The notes under the pieces: generated by a model | The model's database searches: none | Told to the model about the DNA's origin: nothing | Seen by the model: the letters and a program-made list of their open reading frames with translations, nothing else | Made by a program: the position numbers and the translations under genes | DNA from: Stenomitos frigidus_A | GTDB taxonomy: Bacteria; Cyanobacteriota; Cyanobacteriia; Leptolyngbyales; Leptolyngbyaceae | Assembly (NCBI RefSeq): GCF_963877135.1 | Contig: NZ_CAWNSW010000080.1 | Location: 124,001 to 188,000, forward strand | Direction: 5' to 3' | Length of the DNA: 64,000 nucleotides | Shown here: one piece after another, positions 51,827 to 61,300 of the stretch | Layout: every line of letters begins with the position of its first letter | How positions within the stretch are numbered: position 1 is the stretch's first letter

Positions 51827-53716
51827 ATGACAGCTAAACCTTCCACTAAGCGCAAGCCGCAATGGATTTTTGATCCGGTGCCGCCATCCGGTCAGTTCAC
51901 AGGGGGTATCCCTTCTGCCTATGTCTTTAAGCCTGAACTGGATACCTTTGTGCGGGAAGTGTTGCAGAACAGTCTGGATGCCAGAAAAGCGGCAAGCCAG
52001 ACACCCACTGAGGTGAAATTCACCTTCAGGCAATTGCAGGGAGACGACAGGACGCGCTTTCTCAACACGATCGACTGGGAGTATCTGCAAACGCATTTGC
52101 AGGCGGTGGCAGAAGGTCATACCGCTATGTCTACTTTGCTAGCGAACACGATCTCCGACCTAAACAGCACCCCCCTGACCATTCTGAGAATTGATGACTC
52201 TAGTACGGAGGGGCTGACAGGAGATGAAGATACCCCCGGTACGAACTTCAGCAGCCTCTGTCGCAATATTCTCGACACAACCAAAGATGCACCCAGTAAG
52301 GGCGGCAGCTACGGTCTTGGTAAAGCCTTGCTCTGGCAGTTCTCCACCTTATCGACTGTGCTGTTTTCCTCGCGTCTTGAGGGAGAAGCGCCTCAGCAAT
52401 TTCGCTTTTTTGCCCGCACAGAGCTACCTTCCCATGAAACAGAGCAGGCACGATGGAATGGCTCCGGCTGGTATGGACTGCCGGAAACTGTCCGCAATGG
52501 TAAGCGGGCTGTCTCAATCTGGGATGAAGTTGCCGAGAAGATCACACGATCGATTTACCTGTACCGCCCTGTGCAGTTGGGGACCGGAACGTCCATTATG
52601 GTAGTTGGCTTTCACGAGCCTGCTCAGGAAGAAGCCCGTCCCCTCGCAGCGATCGCTCAAGAGATCCTGCACTCGGCTGCTCAATGGTTCTGGTATTGCA
52701 TGATTTCGGCTACCCCTTCACTCAGGGTAGTAGCAGAAGTCTACGAAGGGCATGAATTGAGCTTCCGGGGTGAAGCGATTCCGGGTAAAGAACTGGAACC
52801 GTTTATTCAGACTGTGCTGGCTGACACAACGGTTGCTAAAGCCTTTCATCGAGGCGAGGTGGCAGAAAAGGAACTGACCTTCAAAATTCCCGCTAAGAAG
52901 TCAGGCGAAGCCCCCGAAGTTGAAGCCGCCCTGAATTTCCGCTTGAGCCGGGGCGAGGATGACTCAGAGGACGCACTCTGGGGTAATCGCATTGCCTTGA
53001 TCCGTGGATCGGGCATGGTGGTCGAGTATCGTTCTCCTGGCAAAAAACTGTCCGGTATACCTTTCTGCGGGGTGCTGCGGGCTGGCAATGCCAGAGGCTT
53101 TGCTGAAGCCGATGACGCGCTGGAAATGTTTTTGAAAGACGCTGAGCCACCGTCTCACGATCAGTGGAAGGCAACGGAACGACTTCAGGAGGAGTACAGG
53201 AAAGGTTCCAAAAGCCGCCTCGATAAACTCTGGAAAGATCTGGATGAAGCGGTGGTCGAACTGTGTGGTCAGGAAATGCGCCCGGATGCTGAAGCGCCAG
53301 AAGCCCTTGCCCGTCTATTCAGGAAAGATGCGATCCAGAGTGGTAAGACGCTCAGGCAGGATGATCAGAAGCTCCAGGTATCGTGTTTAGAGGCTTTCTT
53401 TACCGAGGGTGTCTGGCGGTTTTCTGGGCGGGTCACGCAGCCAGGGACGTTGAAGAAACCCTGGAGTTTCTCGTTGCTGGTGCGGCTCGACAGTGAAACG
53501 GGGGAGGGTGAAAAACTGCTGATTGATCATTTGCGGACAACCGGAGCCGCTTCAGTACAGATCAAAGCGGAACTGGCAGAGTGTGTCGTCCAGCCATCCA
53601 GTCAGGAAATTGTCTTTGAAGGTGAAACAAAACCTGTACATGGCAATAGCCGGATGCCAGATTTGCAGCGTACTCGTGTACGCCTTGAGGTTCAACCGGG
53701 CAGAGGAGGTCGCTGA
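51827..53716 (+). CDS. GHKL (MutL/MORC/Hsp90-type) ATPase, first gene of modification module
   Basis: 629 residues. The N-terminal Bergerat fold is visible: FVREVLQNSLDA supplies E44, N48 and D51; LRIDDSSTEGL is the second box; GGSYGLGKALLW (159-170) is the ATP-lid glycine motif. The C-terminal half is unassigned and beta-rich. GHKL ATPases clamp on DNA or proteins by ATP-driven dimerisation, as in MutL and MORC; related ATPases occur in restriction-modification loci with C5 methyltransferases. The stop overlaps the next start (TGATG). Probably the motor or clamp of the module. Confidence 0.85.
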   Translation: MTAKPSTKRKPQWIFDPVPPSGQFTGGIPSAYVFKPELDTFVREVLQNSLDARKAASQTPTEVKFTFRQLQGDDRTRFLNTIDWEYLQTHLQAVAEGHTAMSTLLANTISDLNSTPLTILRIDDSSTEGLTGDEDTPGTNFSSLCRNILDTTKDAPSKGGSYGLGKALLWQFSTLSTVLFSSRLEGEAPQQFRFFARTELPSHETEQARWNGSGWYGLPETVRNGKRAVSIWDEVAEKITRSIYLYRPVQLGTGTSIMVVGFHEPAQEEARPLAAIAQEILHSAAQWFWYCMISATPSLRVVAEVYEGHELSFRGEAIPGKELEPFIQTVLADTTVAKAFHRGEVAEKELTFKIPAKKSGEAPEVEAALNFRLSRGEDDSEDALWGNRIALIRGSGMVVEYRSPGKKLSGIPFCGVLRAGNARGFAEADDALEMFLKDAEPPSHDQWKATERLQEEYRKGSKSRLDKLWKDLDEAVVELCGQEMRPDAEAPEALARLFRKDAIQSGKTLRQDDQKLQVSCLEAFFTEGVWRFSGRVTQPGTLKKPWSFSLLVRLDSETGEGEKLLIDHLRTTGAASVQIKAELAECVVQPSSQEIVFEGETKPVHGNSRMPDLQRTRVRLEVQPGRGGR

Positions 53717-54681
53717 TGCCTGCTGAAAGCTTTTATCCTTACCGTACCGGGGCTGAAATGGTGCTGCTGCATCTGGATCTACCTGAGCGTGAAGAGCACC
53801 AGGCGAGTGACGAGAGCCTGCCAGTTTACCGTTGCAGCAGTGCGGAAATTCAGCTTCGGGCAGCCGCGATCGTCCCTGATGCGGTCTGGGAGAAAGTTTT
53901 TGATGCATCTGAGCGAACTCATCCGCCTGCCAAGCTCTGGCTGGTGGCACAAAGTATGGAATCACGCTCCAGACAGGCGTTTGAGCTTAAGGGGGATGGA
54001 CAGGTCTTTGAGGCTTTGATCCGCCTGAATACTGATGATTGGGCAGGCAAAGCAGAATTTCAGGCAGTGCTTGCCAGAACAACAGCCAGGGATGCATCGC
54101 CATCAGGCTATGCATCCGATGTGGGAGCGCGGCTGGCATGGTCTAAAGCCCATCTGGCACTGTTCAGGGAACCCCCGGTGCCGCAGCGCGACAGGCTAAA
54201 AATTCAGTGGAAGAAGTTTGAGGGTAGTCAAAAGTCGCAACTGTTTGCCCTTGATCACTCGGAGCCGCAACCAAAACTCTGGCTCAACTCTGAGGTTGAG
54301 GGCTTGTATGATGTGCTGAACAGTCGGGCAGTGCGAGGCTGGAATCCGGCGATCGCAGAGAACACCAGCTACCTGATCGCCCATCAGGTCTGGACATCAT
54401 TGCTGGCAACCGCTATCAGTCATCTGGCAGAAACGGGAGACTCTGATAGCCTGCCTGATCTGGCTGAGTTGCTGGAATGGGAGCGCTTGGTGCTGGAAGA
54501 CTGGATTGAGTCTCTCTTTCCAGACAGGCAAAGGGATGCGGCTTTCGATCTGTTGCTGGACTCCGTGCGTCAGCACTACTTTAGGGAAGAATTGCTGGTG
54601 CAACGGATTCCAGAAGCGATTCAGGAGAAGCTCAACACATACAGGGGTTTTGAGCATCTGTTGAAGGAGGCAGGCAGATAA
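53716..54681 (+). CDS. unrecognised protein of the modification module
   Basis: 321 residues. An N-terminal beta-rich region (AEMVLLHLDLP to LKLWLVAQS) and a helical C-terminal half with DLAELLEWERLVLEDWIESL. No PD-(D/E)xK, HNH, PLD or helicase motif is visible, so it is not an obvious nuclease. Tightly coupled to both neighbours (1-bp overlap; 1-bp gap), implying a complex with them. Confidence 0.7.
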   Translation: MPAESFYPYRTGAEMVLLHLDLPEREEHQASDESLPVYRCSSAEIQLRAAAIVPDAVWEKVFDASERTHPPAKLWLVAQSMESRSRQAFELKGDGQVFEALIRLNTDDWAGKAEFQAVLARTTARDASPSGYASDVGARLAWSKAHLALFREPPVPQRDRLKIQWKKFEGSQKSQLFALDHSEPQPKLWLNSEVEGLYDVLNSRAVRGWNPAIAENTSYLIAHQVWTSLLATAISHLAETGDSDSLPDLAELLEWERLVLEDWIESLFPDRQRDAAFDLLLDSVRQHYFREELLVQRIPEAIQEKLNTYRGFEHLLKEAGR

Positions 54682-54682
54682 C

Positions 54683-55384
54683 ATGGCTCAGTCATTACGA
54701 CGCTTCACTGTACCCGTGACCCGCCCCTGGCTTTACCGATTGCTGGAGAACCCGGACTCAATGCTGACAGAGCCAGTTGATGGTCAGGCAACCCTTAAAG
54801 AGGTGAAGCGTACCGTCAATCGGTTGATCAAAAAATGTGGGAGTGAACCGCTACCTGCCAATCAGCGATCGGCGTGGGATCGAGAACTCGTCAAGCCGCT
54901 TTACGAAGCCCTCAACAGACTACCGCGTAGAACTCTGGTGGATATGCGTTTCTGGCACTGGCTCTGTACTACGCCCCTGCAAGATTTTGTCTGGTATCGC
55001 TGGCATGGGCAGATTCCTGCTGATCCCCGCAGCGTTTTGAATCAGAGTCAGGCACTGATCGGTCGGTTTACGGGCACTCCCTCCCTGAATGGCTTCAGCC
55101 GGAATGCCTTGACTCGCCTTTACTGGTGTGCGGCGACTCTGTATACCGAAGAGGAAGGCTTCTATTGGGTAGAACTGGCTCTGCAAAATCAGGATCTCTA
55201 TCAGGCTATCTTTGAGCGTCAGTTCAGCCTCTATCCACCAGCCGTGCGAGCGTGTTTGAGGGAACTGAAGGATAAGTCAGAGTCAGAACGCCGCGAGGCG
55301 ACCAAACGCCTGAACCACCATCTGACCACGATCGTTCTGGAGACCTTGACTGAAGATGATATCCGCAAGGTGTTAACTCTCTAA
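54683..55384 (+). CDS. DUF6339-like protein of the modification module
   Basis: 233 residues; I recognise it tentatively as DUF6339 from FWHWLC, LNGFSRNALTRLYWCAATLY and ENPD-type N-terminus. Helical, basic, no catalytic motif. Follows the previous gene after 1 bp. A structural or DNA-binding subunit is the simplest guess. Confidence 0.65.
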   Translation: MAQSLRRFTVPVTRPWLYRLLENPDSMLTEPVDGQATLKEVKRTVNRLIKKCGSEPLPANQRSAWDRELVKPLYEALNRLPRRTLVDMRFWHWLCTTPLQDFVWYRWHGQIPADPRSVLNQSQALIGRFTGTPSLNGFSRNALTRLYWCAATLYTEEEGFYWVELALQNQDLYQAIFERQFSLYPPAVRACLRELKDKSESERREATKRLNHHLTTIVLETLTEDDIRKVLTL

Positions 55385-55436
55385 CCCTAAATTTCACATC
55401 CCCACGACCTGTAGCTTTATTGCTGTCTGAATACAC

Positions 55437-57338
55437 ATGAGTAAGCCCGCTGTTCCCTTTTCAACCGGAGAAAACGTTACTCTCGCACCACACTACCGTT
55501 CCTGCGACCTGGAACAGCTTCGTGCCTATGCTCAAAAGGCACAGAAAGCGAAGAAGCCTTTAGCAATCGACCTGTTTTGTGGTGCTGGGGGGTTAAGTCT
55601 TGGCTTGCAGGAGGCAGGGTTTAACGTGATTTTGGGTGTAGACAGTTATCAACAGGCGGCGGAAACGCATAAAGCCCACTTTGGCGGAGTTTCTCTCTGT
55701 GAGGATCTCTCCAAGCCAGAGGTGATTGATGCCATTGGTGAGGCGTTAAAGGGCATAGCGATCGCGCTGGTTGCAGGTGGTCCGCCCTGTCAGCCCTTTT
55801 CACAGGCAGGGAAAAGCAAGATTCGGCATCTGGTCCAAGAAGGGGCACGGCATCAGGATGATGAGCGCCGGGAACTGTGGCAGTCGTTTGTGGCAGTTGT
55901 CGAGAGAATCAAACCCCAGGCGGTGCTGGTAGAGAATGTGCCTGATATGGCGCTGGGCGATGATGCGATCGTGCTCCGTCAGTTAGTTGCGGCACTGGAG
56001 GCTTTAAACTACGACGTGCATACCCGCATTCTGGCGGCATGGCAGTATGACATTCCTCAATTTCGCCAGCGGCTGTTTCTGGTAGGGGTACGATCGGGTA
56101 CCGCGTTCAAATTTCCCGAACCAGTCAGGGACACAAAGCCGAAACTGCGGGATGCCATCGCCGACCTGCCTGTCGTTGAGGCAGGCGCTAAGAAACTTGT
56201 CATACCGTATCAGGAACCAGAAAAGCTCAGCCGCTTTCAGAAATGGTGTCGTAGAGGCGTTGCCGCAGAGGAGCAAAACAAGCTCTACGACCACATTGTG
56301 CGTGCGGTTCGGGAGGATGATTTGGAGGCGTTTCGGCTGATGGATCATCAGACTCGTTACTCTGATTTGCCTGAAGCACTGAAACGCTATCGGGATGACA
56401 TCTTTGACGATAAATATAAGCGACTGGGCTGGGATGAACCATCCAGAAGCATTACTGCCCATCTGGCACGGGATGGCTACTGGTACATCCACCCGGAACA
56501 GCATCGCTGTCTGACCATTCGGGAGGCTGCCCGCATTCAAAGTTTTCCAGACTGGTATCGCTTTTGTGGGCATCCCAGCCATGCTTACCGTCAGATTGGT
56601 GGCGCAGTCCCGCCCTTGCTTGGCAAATATCTTGGCAAAGCGATCCTTGAGGCGACCAGCAGTTATGACTCATCAACCCGGTACGTTTCCACCGCTGCCT
56701 TGTCTACAACACTGAAACACTGGCTGGAGCAGGAACCGGAGCAAAACCTGGTGGCTCCCTGGCGACGCAGCACAGACCTGTGGCAAATTCTTCTGGGTAT
56801 TACGCTATTTGAGAAACTGCCCGATCGTCAGGTCAGGCTAATCTGGTCTACTTTCAGGGGGCGCTGGGCGGATGCAAAAGGCTTCTTGAAGGATACGCAC
56901 AGGGAAGCGGCGATCCGGGCAATGCGACAGAGCAAGCTTCTGCCGACTATCACGGCTGTTGCCAGGAGCCTGAGCAAAAAGAATGCGCTCGATAATCTGG
57001 AGCTTCCAGAGGTGGGAGAAAACCAGTTGGAAATGGCGCTGGCGCTGGCAGACCTGAGCCATCAGCGTCCCATCTTTGCGCCCATTTATCGGGTGGCGGA
57101 GCGGGTTTTCGGGGCTGAGGATGAGAGAAGCTCGATCGGGCATGAGCAATTAATGGTTGCCAGACTGGTCGGTGTCGATCAGGGTGGTCGTGCTTATGCT
57201 GGTGTGCTGGAAGTAGCAGACCAGTTCTGTAAGCCTGGTGTGCCAGAGTGTACTCGCTGTCCCCTGAATAAAGTGTGCTTCACCGCGAGCAAAACTTATC
57301 AGCCAGTCTCCTCACAAGAGTTGATACCCACTGGTTAA
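55437..57338 (+). CDS. C5-cytosine DNA methyltransferase fused to a degenerate [4Fe-4S] HhH-GPD domain
   Basis: 633 residues. Residues 42-405 are a C5 methyltransferase: IDLFCGAGGLSLGLQEAGF (AdoMet), GGPPCQPFSQ with catalytic Cys118, ENVPDM, QFRQRLFLVGVR, and REAARIQSFP...GGAVPPLLG. Residues 440-615 resemble an HhH-GPD glycosylase ending in an FES iron-sulfur loop, C598-x6-C605-x2-C608-x5-C614. The catalytic Asp position is lost: the strand reads PIFAPIYRVAERVFG where glycosylases have IDTN..R..(A/S)RVFG. So this half probably recognises DNA or structures the partner rather than cutting bases. Followed by an active-looking glycosylase gene. Confidence 0.88.
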   Translation: MSKPAVPFSTGENVTLAPHYRSCDLEQLRAYAQKAQKAKKPLAIDLFCGAGGLSLGLQEAGFNVILGVDSYQQAAETHKAHFGGVSLCEDLSKPEVIDAIGEALKGIAIALVAGGPPCQPFSQAGKSKIRHLVQEGARHQDDERRELWQSFVAVVERIKPQAVLVENVPDMALGDDAIVLRQLVAALEALNYDVHTRILAAWQYDIPQFRQRLFLVGVRSGTAFKFPEPVRDTKPKLRDAIADLPVVEAGAKKLVIPYQEPEKLSRFQKWCRRGVAAEEQNKLYDHIVRAVREDDLEAFRLMDHQTRYSDLPEALKRYRDDIFDDKYKRLGWDEPSRSITAHLARDGYWYIHPEQHRCLTIREAARIQSFPDWYRFCGHPSHAYRQIGGAVPPLLGKYLGKAILEATSSYDSSTRYVSTAALSTTLKHWLEQEPEQNLVAPWRRSTDLWQILLGITLFEKLPDRQVRLIWSTFRGRWADAKGFLKDTHREAAIRAMRQSKLLPTITAVARSLSKKNALDNLELPEVGENQLEMALALADLSHQRPIFAPIYRVAERVFGAEDERSSIGHEQLMVARLVGVDQGGRAYAGVLEVADQFCKPGVPECTRCPLNKVCFTASKTYQPVSSQELIPTG

Positions 57339-57389
57339 GATTTTGGTTAAGCTGCAAAGAGCAATCTGTTTTGTTCCAGTCCTTGCTGC

Positions 57390-58163
57390 ATGACTGAAGT
57401 CGCTCCTACAGACCGAAAGCAACCTGCTATCGTAACCGACGGCGAACATAGCGTGGATGCGATAGCGTTCCGTAAGGCTTTGATCATCTGGGGCAAGGAG
57501 AACTTCAGAGCTTTCCCCTGGCGGTTTACCAGCGATCCTTATCGCATCCTGATGGCTGAGGTCATGCTTCACCGGACACAGGCATTACAGGTTGTGCCTG
57601 TGTATGAGCGTTTTTTGGAACGTTACCCTGATCTCCCTGCACTTGCTACAGCTACAGAAGAAGATTTACATGGAATGCTTTACTCACTGGGCTTGAAGTG
57701 GAGAGTCAAACTGATTTACGAGATGGTGGCTGCGCTGATGCAGCGTTTTGATGGCAAGCTCCCTTCTGATCGAGCAGACTTGCTCAGCCTGCCCGGAGTC
57801 AGTGATTATATCGCCAGTGCAGTTTGTTGCTTTGCCTGGAAACAGCCACAGGCTCTGATCGATACCAACACAGTGCGTATTGTGGCAAGAGTGTTTAACC
57901 TGAAAATTACGGACTCTTTGCGACGTAATCGCCGCTTCAAGGCTTTGCTTGAAACACTGGCCGATTCTATACAACCAGCAACTTACAACTATGCGTTGCT
58001 GGATTTAGCGAATAAAGTTTGCCTCAAGGTTCGGGAGCCAGATTGCCCAAAATGTCCTTTGTTGGAGCATTGTCATTATGGGGCGAACAAGTTACGAGTT
58101 GCCCCAAAAATCTCCACAAACTCATTCCCTGTATTTGAAACTGTCAGCGAGTGTAAAGCATAA
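57390..58163 (+). CDS. HhH-GPD DNA glycosylase, Mig/MutY-like
   Basis: 257 residues. FPWR and DPYRILMAEVMLHRTQ open the fold; the HhH hairpin is LLSLPGVSDYIASAV (131-145); the catalytic Asp is D158 in LIDTNTVRIVARVF; the FES loop is CLKVREPDCPKCPLLEHC. At the position of EndoIII Lys120 there is Tyr139, as in the Mig T:G mismatch glycosylase that accompanies a cytosine methyltransferase in Methanothermobacter. Mig-type enzymes remove T arising by 5mC deamination; a role in attacking non-self DNA is also conceivable. Confidence 0.87.
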   Translation: MTEVAPTDRKQPAIVTDGEHSVDAIAFRKALIIWGKENFRAFPWRFTSDPYRILMAEVMLHRTQALQVVPVYERFLERYPDLPALATATEEDLHGMLYSLGLKWRVKLIYEMVAALMQRFDGKLPSDRADLLSLPGVSDYIASAVCCFAWKQPQALIDTNTVRIVARVFNLKITDSLRRNRRFKALLETLADSIQPATYNYALLDLANKVCLKVREPDCPKCPLLEHCHYGANKLRVAPKISTNSFPVFETVSECKA

Positions 58164-58369
58164 CAAGAATCTGAATTACATGGGTCTTCAACAAGCTTTT
58201 CTAACGCAGATCGTGCCTCCCTCTCAAATTCAAAGCAAGTAGCCGCTCAGACATCTGGAGATCAACCTGATACAGATCCCTCATACACATCCCTGAATCC
58301 AATATTCCATCCTCTCTAGATTTTCGTATAACGGTTCCAGAAAATTATCCAATGGTTTAAGAATCTGTT

Positions 58370-61300
58370 ATGGAATCCTCCTCTATACATCGCCTGTCTC
58401 CTATCTCTTTTGATGAAGTTATTCACAAATTGACCGAGGATTTTACAGGATGCGAAGATATATTTAATGCGATCGACCGCTGGCTAGAATGCCAAAATGA
58501 GCGCTTTTTCATCTTGGTTGGTAAACCAGGGGCTGGGAAAAGTGCAGTTGCTGCCTATCTTACGAAAATTCGCCCCGATATAGTAGCTCATCACTTCTGC
58601 ATTGCACGTCGCAATAATACCATTGACCCCAATTCTGTGCTTCTATCTTTAGCCGCCCAATTGGTTGAAAATCTTCCAGGATATGCAGAAGCTCTAGTTA
58701 ATACAATTACACCTCTGCATCTTTCGGTTAGTGTTTCAATTGATATTGAGATAATACGAGACAGCCAAGTTAGGGGTGTCATTATCGAACATCTACACAC
58801 CAATAATCCTGGCGAAGCCTTGGATATTATTCTACACCGTCCCATCTTAGCAATATCAAGCCAGATTCAAGAACCTATACTTATACTACTGGATGCTTTA
58901 GATGAAGCGATAGCATTCAGTAGTAATGACAATCTTGTGAGACTGTTAGCTAGCGCAAATGATTTATCATCTTATGTCCGATTTCTGTGTACAACTCGCT
59001 CCGAACAGAGGGTATGGAGTTATCTAGACATTTCTAAAATTTATAGATACGATCTAAAAAATCAATCAAGTACTATTTATAGATACATCAATTCAAGACT
59101 TTCAAGAAACGCTCTCCAAATAAAAATTCAAAATCTTCAAAACACTCGCGAAATATTTACAAATGAATTGCTGGAAAAATCTCAAGATAATTTTCTCTAT
59201 GTCAAATTGCTTTTAGATGAGATTGAAAGCGACCGATATTCTATAAATGAGTTAGCTTCTCTGCCCTCTGGATTAAACAAAATATATAGTGAATTTATCA
59301 ATCGTTCCTTAGAAGGAGTATCAAGGAACTATTCTAAATTAATTCTAGGAATTCTAGCAGTTGCCAGAGAACCACTTAGTCAGCAACAAATATCTCAATT
59401 TACAGGTGTTGAACTTGAAGATGTTGGAGAGCAGATTAGAGTAATTCGCCAATTTTTTGATGTTTTTGATTCTGGACTGGAAGAAAAATACACTTTATTC
59501 CATCAATCTTTTCGGGACTATTTGATAGATAGTAAGAATAAACCAGATTTCTGGTGTGATCCAACTAGGCAACACCAACGAATCGTTAATTTTTATTGGT
59601 CTGACAAAAAAGTATGGAGTCAGGAACATGCTAGTGATAGGTATCTTTGGAACTATTTACCTTACCATTTGAGTCAAGCTACTCAGGATGAGCAGCTACG
59701 GTCTCTACTTCTCAACTTTGAATGGCTCCAAGCAAAACTTAACGCTACCAATATTCATCGTCTGATTGCAGACTATGATCTACTTTCAAACGATCAAGAT
59801 TTGGTTTTAGTGCAACAGGCTCTTCGTCTATCAATTGGTGTCATTGAACAAGATAGCCGCCAACTTGCCAGTCAGTTGCTAGGACGGCTTATAACTTTTC
59901 CAACAAAAGATATTCAGCTTTTAATAGAACAAATTGCCGAGCGTCAAACAGCTTTTCCTTGGTTTCGCTGTTTAACGGCAAGCTTGACACCACCGGGGGG
60001 GGCTTTGGTAGGCACTTGCTGCGGTCATAACAGTTATGTGAGTTCTATAGCCTGGATTCCAAGGCAGCGACAGATGGTTTCTGCATCACGAGATTACACT
60101 CTACGACTATGGAATGTTGACTCTACTCAATGTTTACGAGTACTGAAAGGGCACGAGAATTGGATTAGAGGAGTAGTGGTTACTTCCAGTGGTGATTATG
60201 CTATTTCAGTCTCAGATGATGCAACTGTTAAGCAGTGGGACTTGAAATCTGGTGAATCTCAGAACATTCTGGAGGCTCACAATGGTGATGTTACAGCAAT
60301 AGCAACAGGACTAGATAATGATCAGGTTGTTGTTGCTTTAAGTAACCATGAAGTTGGAATTTGGCAGGCAGACAGTCAACAGTATGGTGTGTGCTTTCAA
60401 ATACCAGATAGGGTAATTACTGCAATTACAGTTTTGCAGAATCAGCGACAAATCATTTTGGTTTTAGATGACTGTACATTTCAATTATGGGATTTACTCT
60501 CTAAGAAACATCAGCGTACTTTCAAAAAAGAGCATAATGGCTCAATTACTGCTGTAGCCTTTATTCCCAATGAAAATCGAGTAATTTCCGCTTCCTATGA
60601 CTTGACACTGAAAGTATGGAATTTAGAGAACGGTAAGGTTGAACAAACCCTGCAAGGTCATTTTCAGCCAGTTAGTTCTGTTGTCATAATGCTTGATGGC
60701 AAACGGGCAATCTCTAGTTCTCGCGATCGCACACTTAGAGTATGGGATCTAAGTACAGGGGAATGCTTGTCTACATTTTTAGCACATCAAGACTGGATCA
60801 ACTGTGTGACGTTAGTCCCTGATGGCTGCAAGGTTGTCTCTGCATCAGATGATGGAACCTTAAAAGTCTGGGACTTAGAACATACCCAGCAACTGCTTCC
60901 CATACATCACAATAATCAGATTAATGACTTGGCTTTGACACCAAACGGTAGCCGATTAGTTTCTGCTTCACGAGATAAGACACTCAAAGCTTGGAATATG
61001 AAAACTGAGCAACTTGAACATACATTTCAAGGTCATGAAGCACAAGTCATGGCTGTAGCTGTGATATCTGACCATCAAGCAATTTCAGCTTCGGCTGACA
61101 AAACGTTGAAAGTTTGGGACCTTAACACAGGAAGTTGTTTGTGCACTTTCAAGGGACATTCTAGTCCGATAAATGGTGTAGCTGTATTTCGGGACGGAAG
61201 AACAGCAATTTCTGCGTCACTTGATAAGACACTCAGACTTTGGGATATAGCCACAGGTAAATGTCAACGAATTTTTGAGGGTCATGAAGGTTCAGTCACG

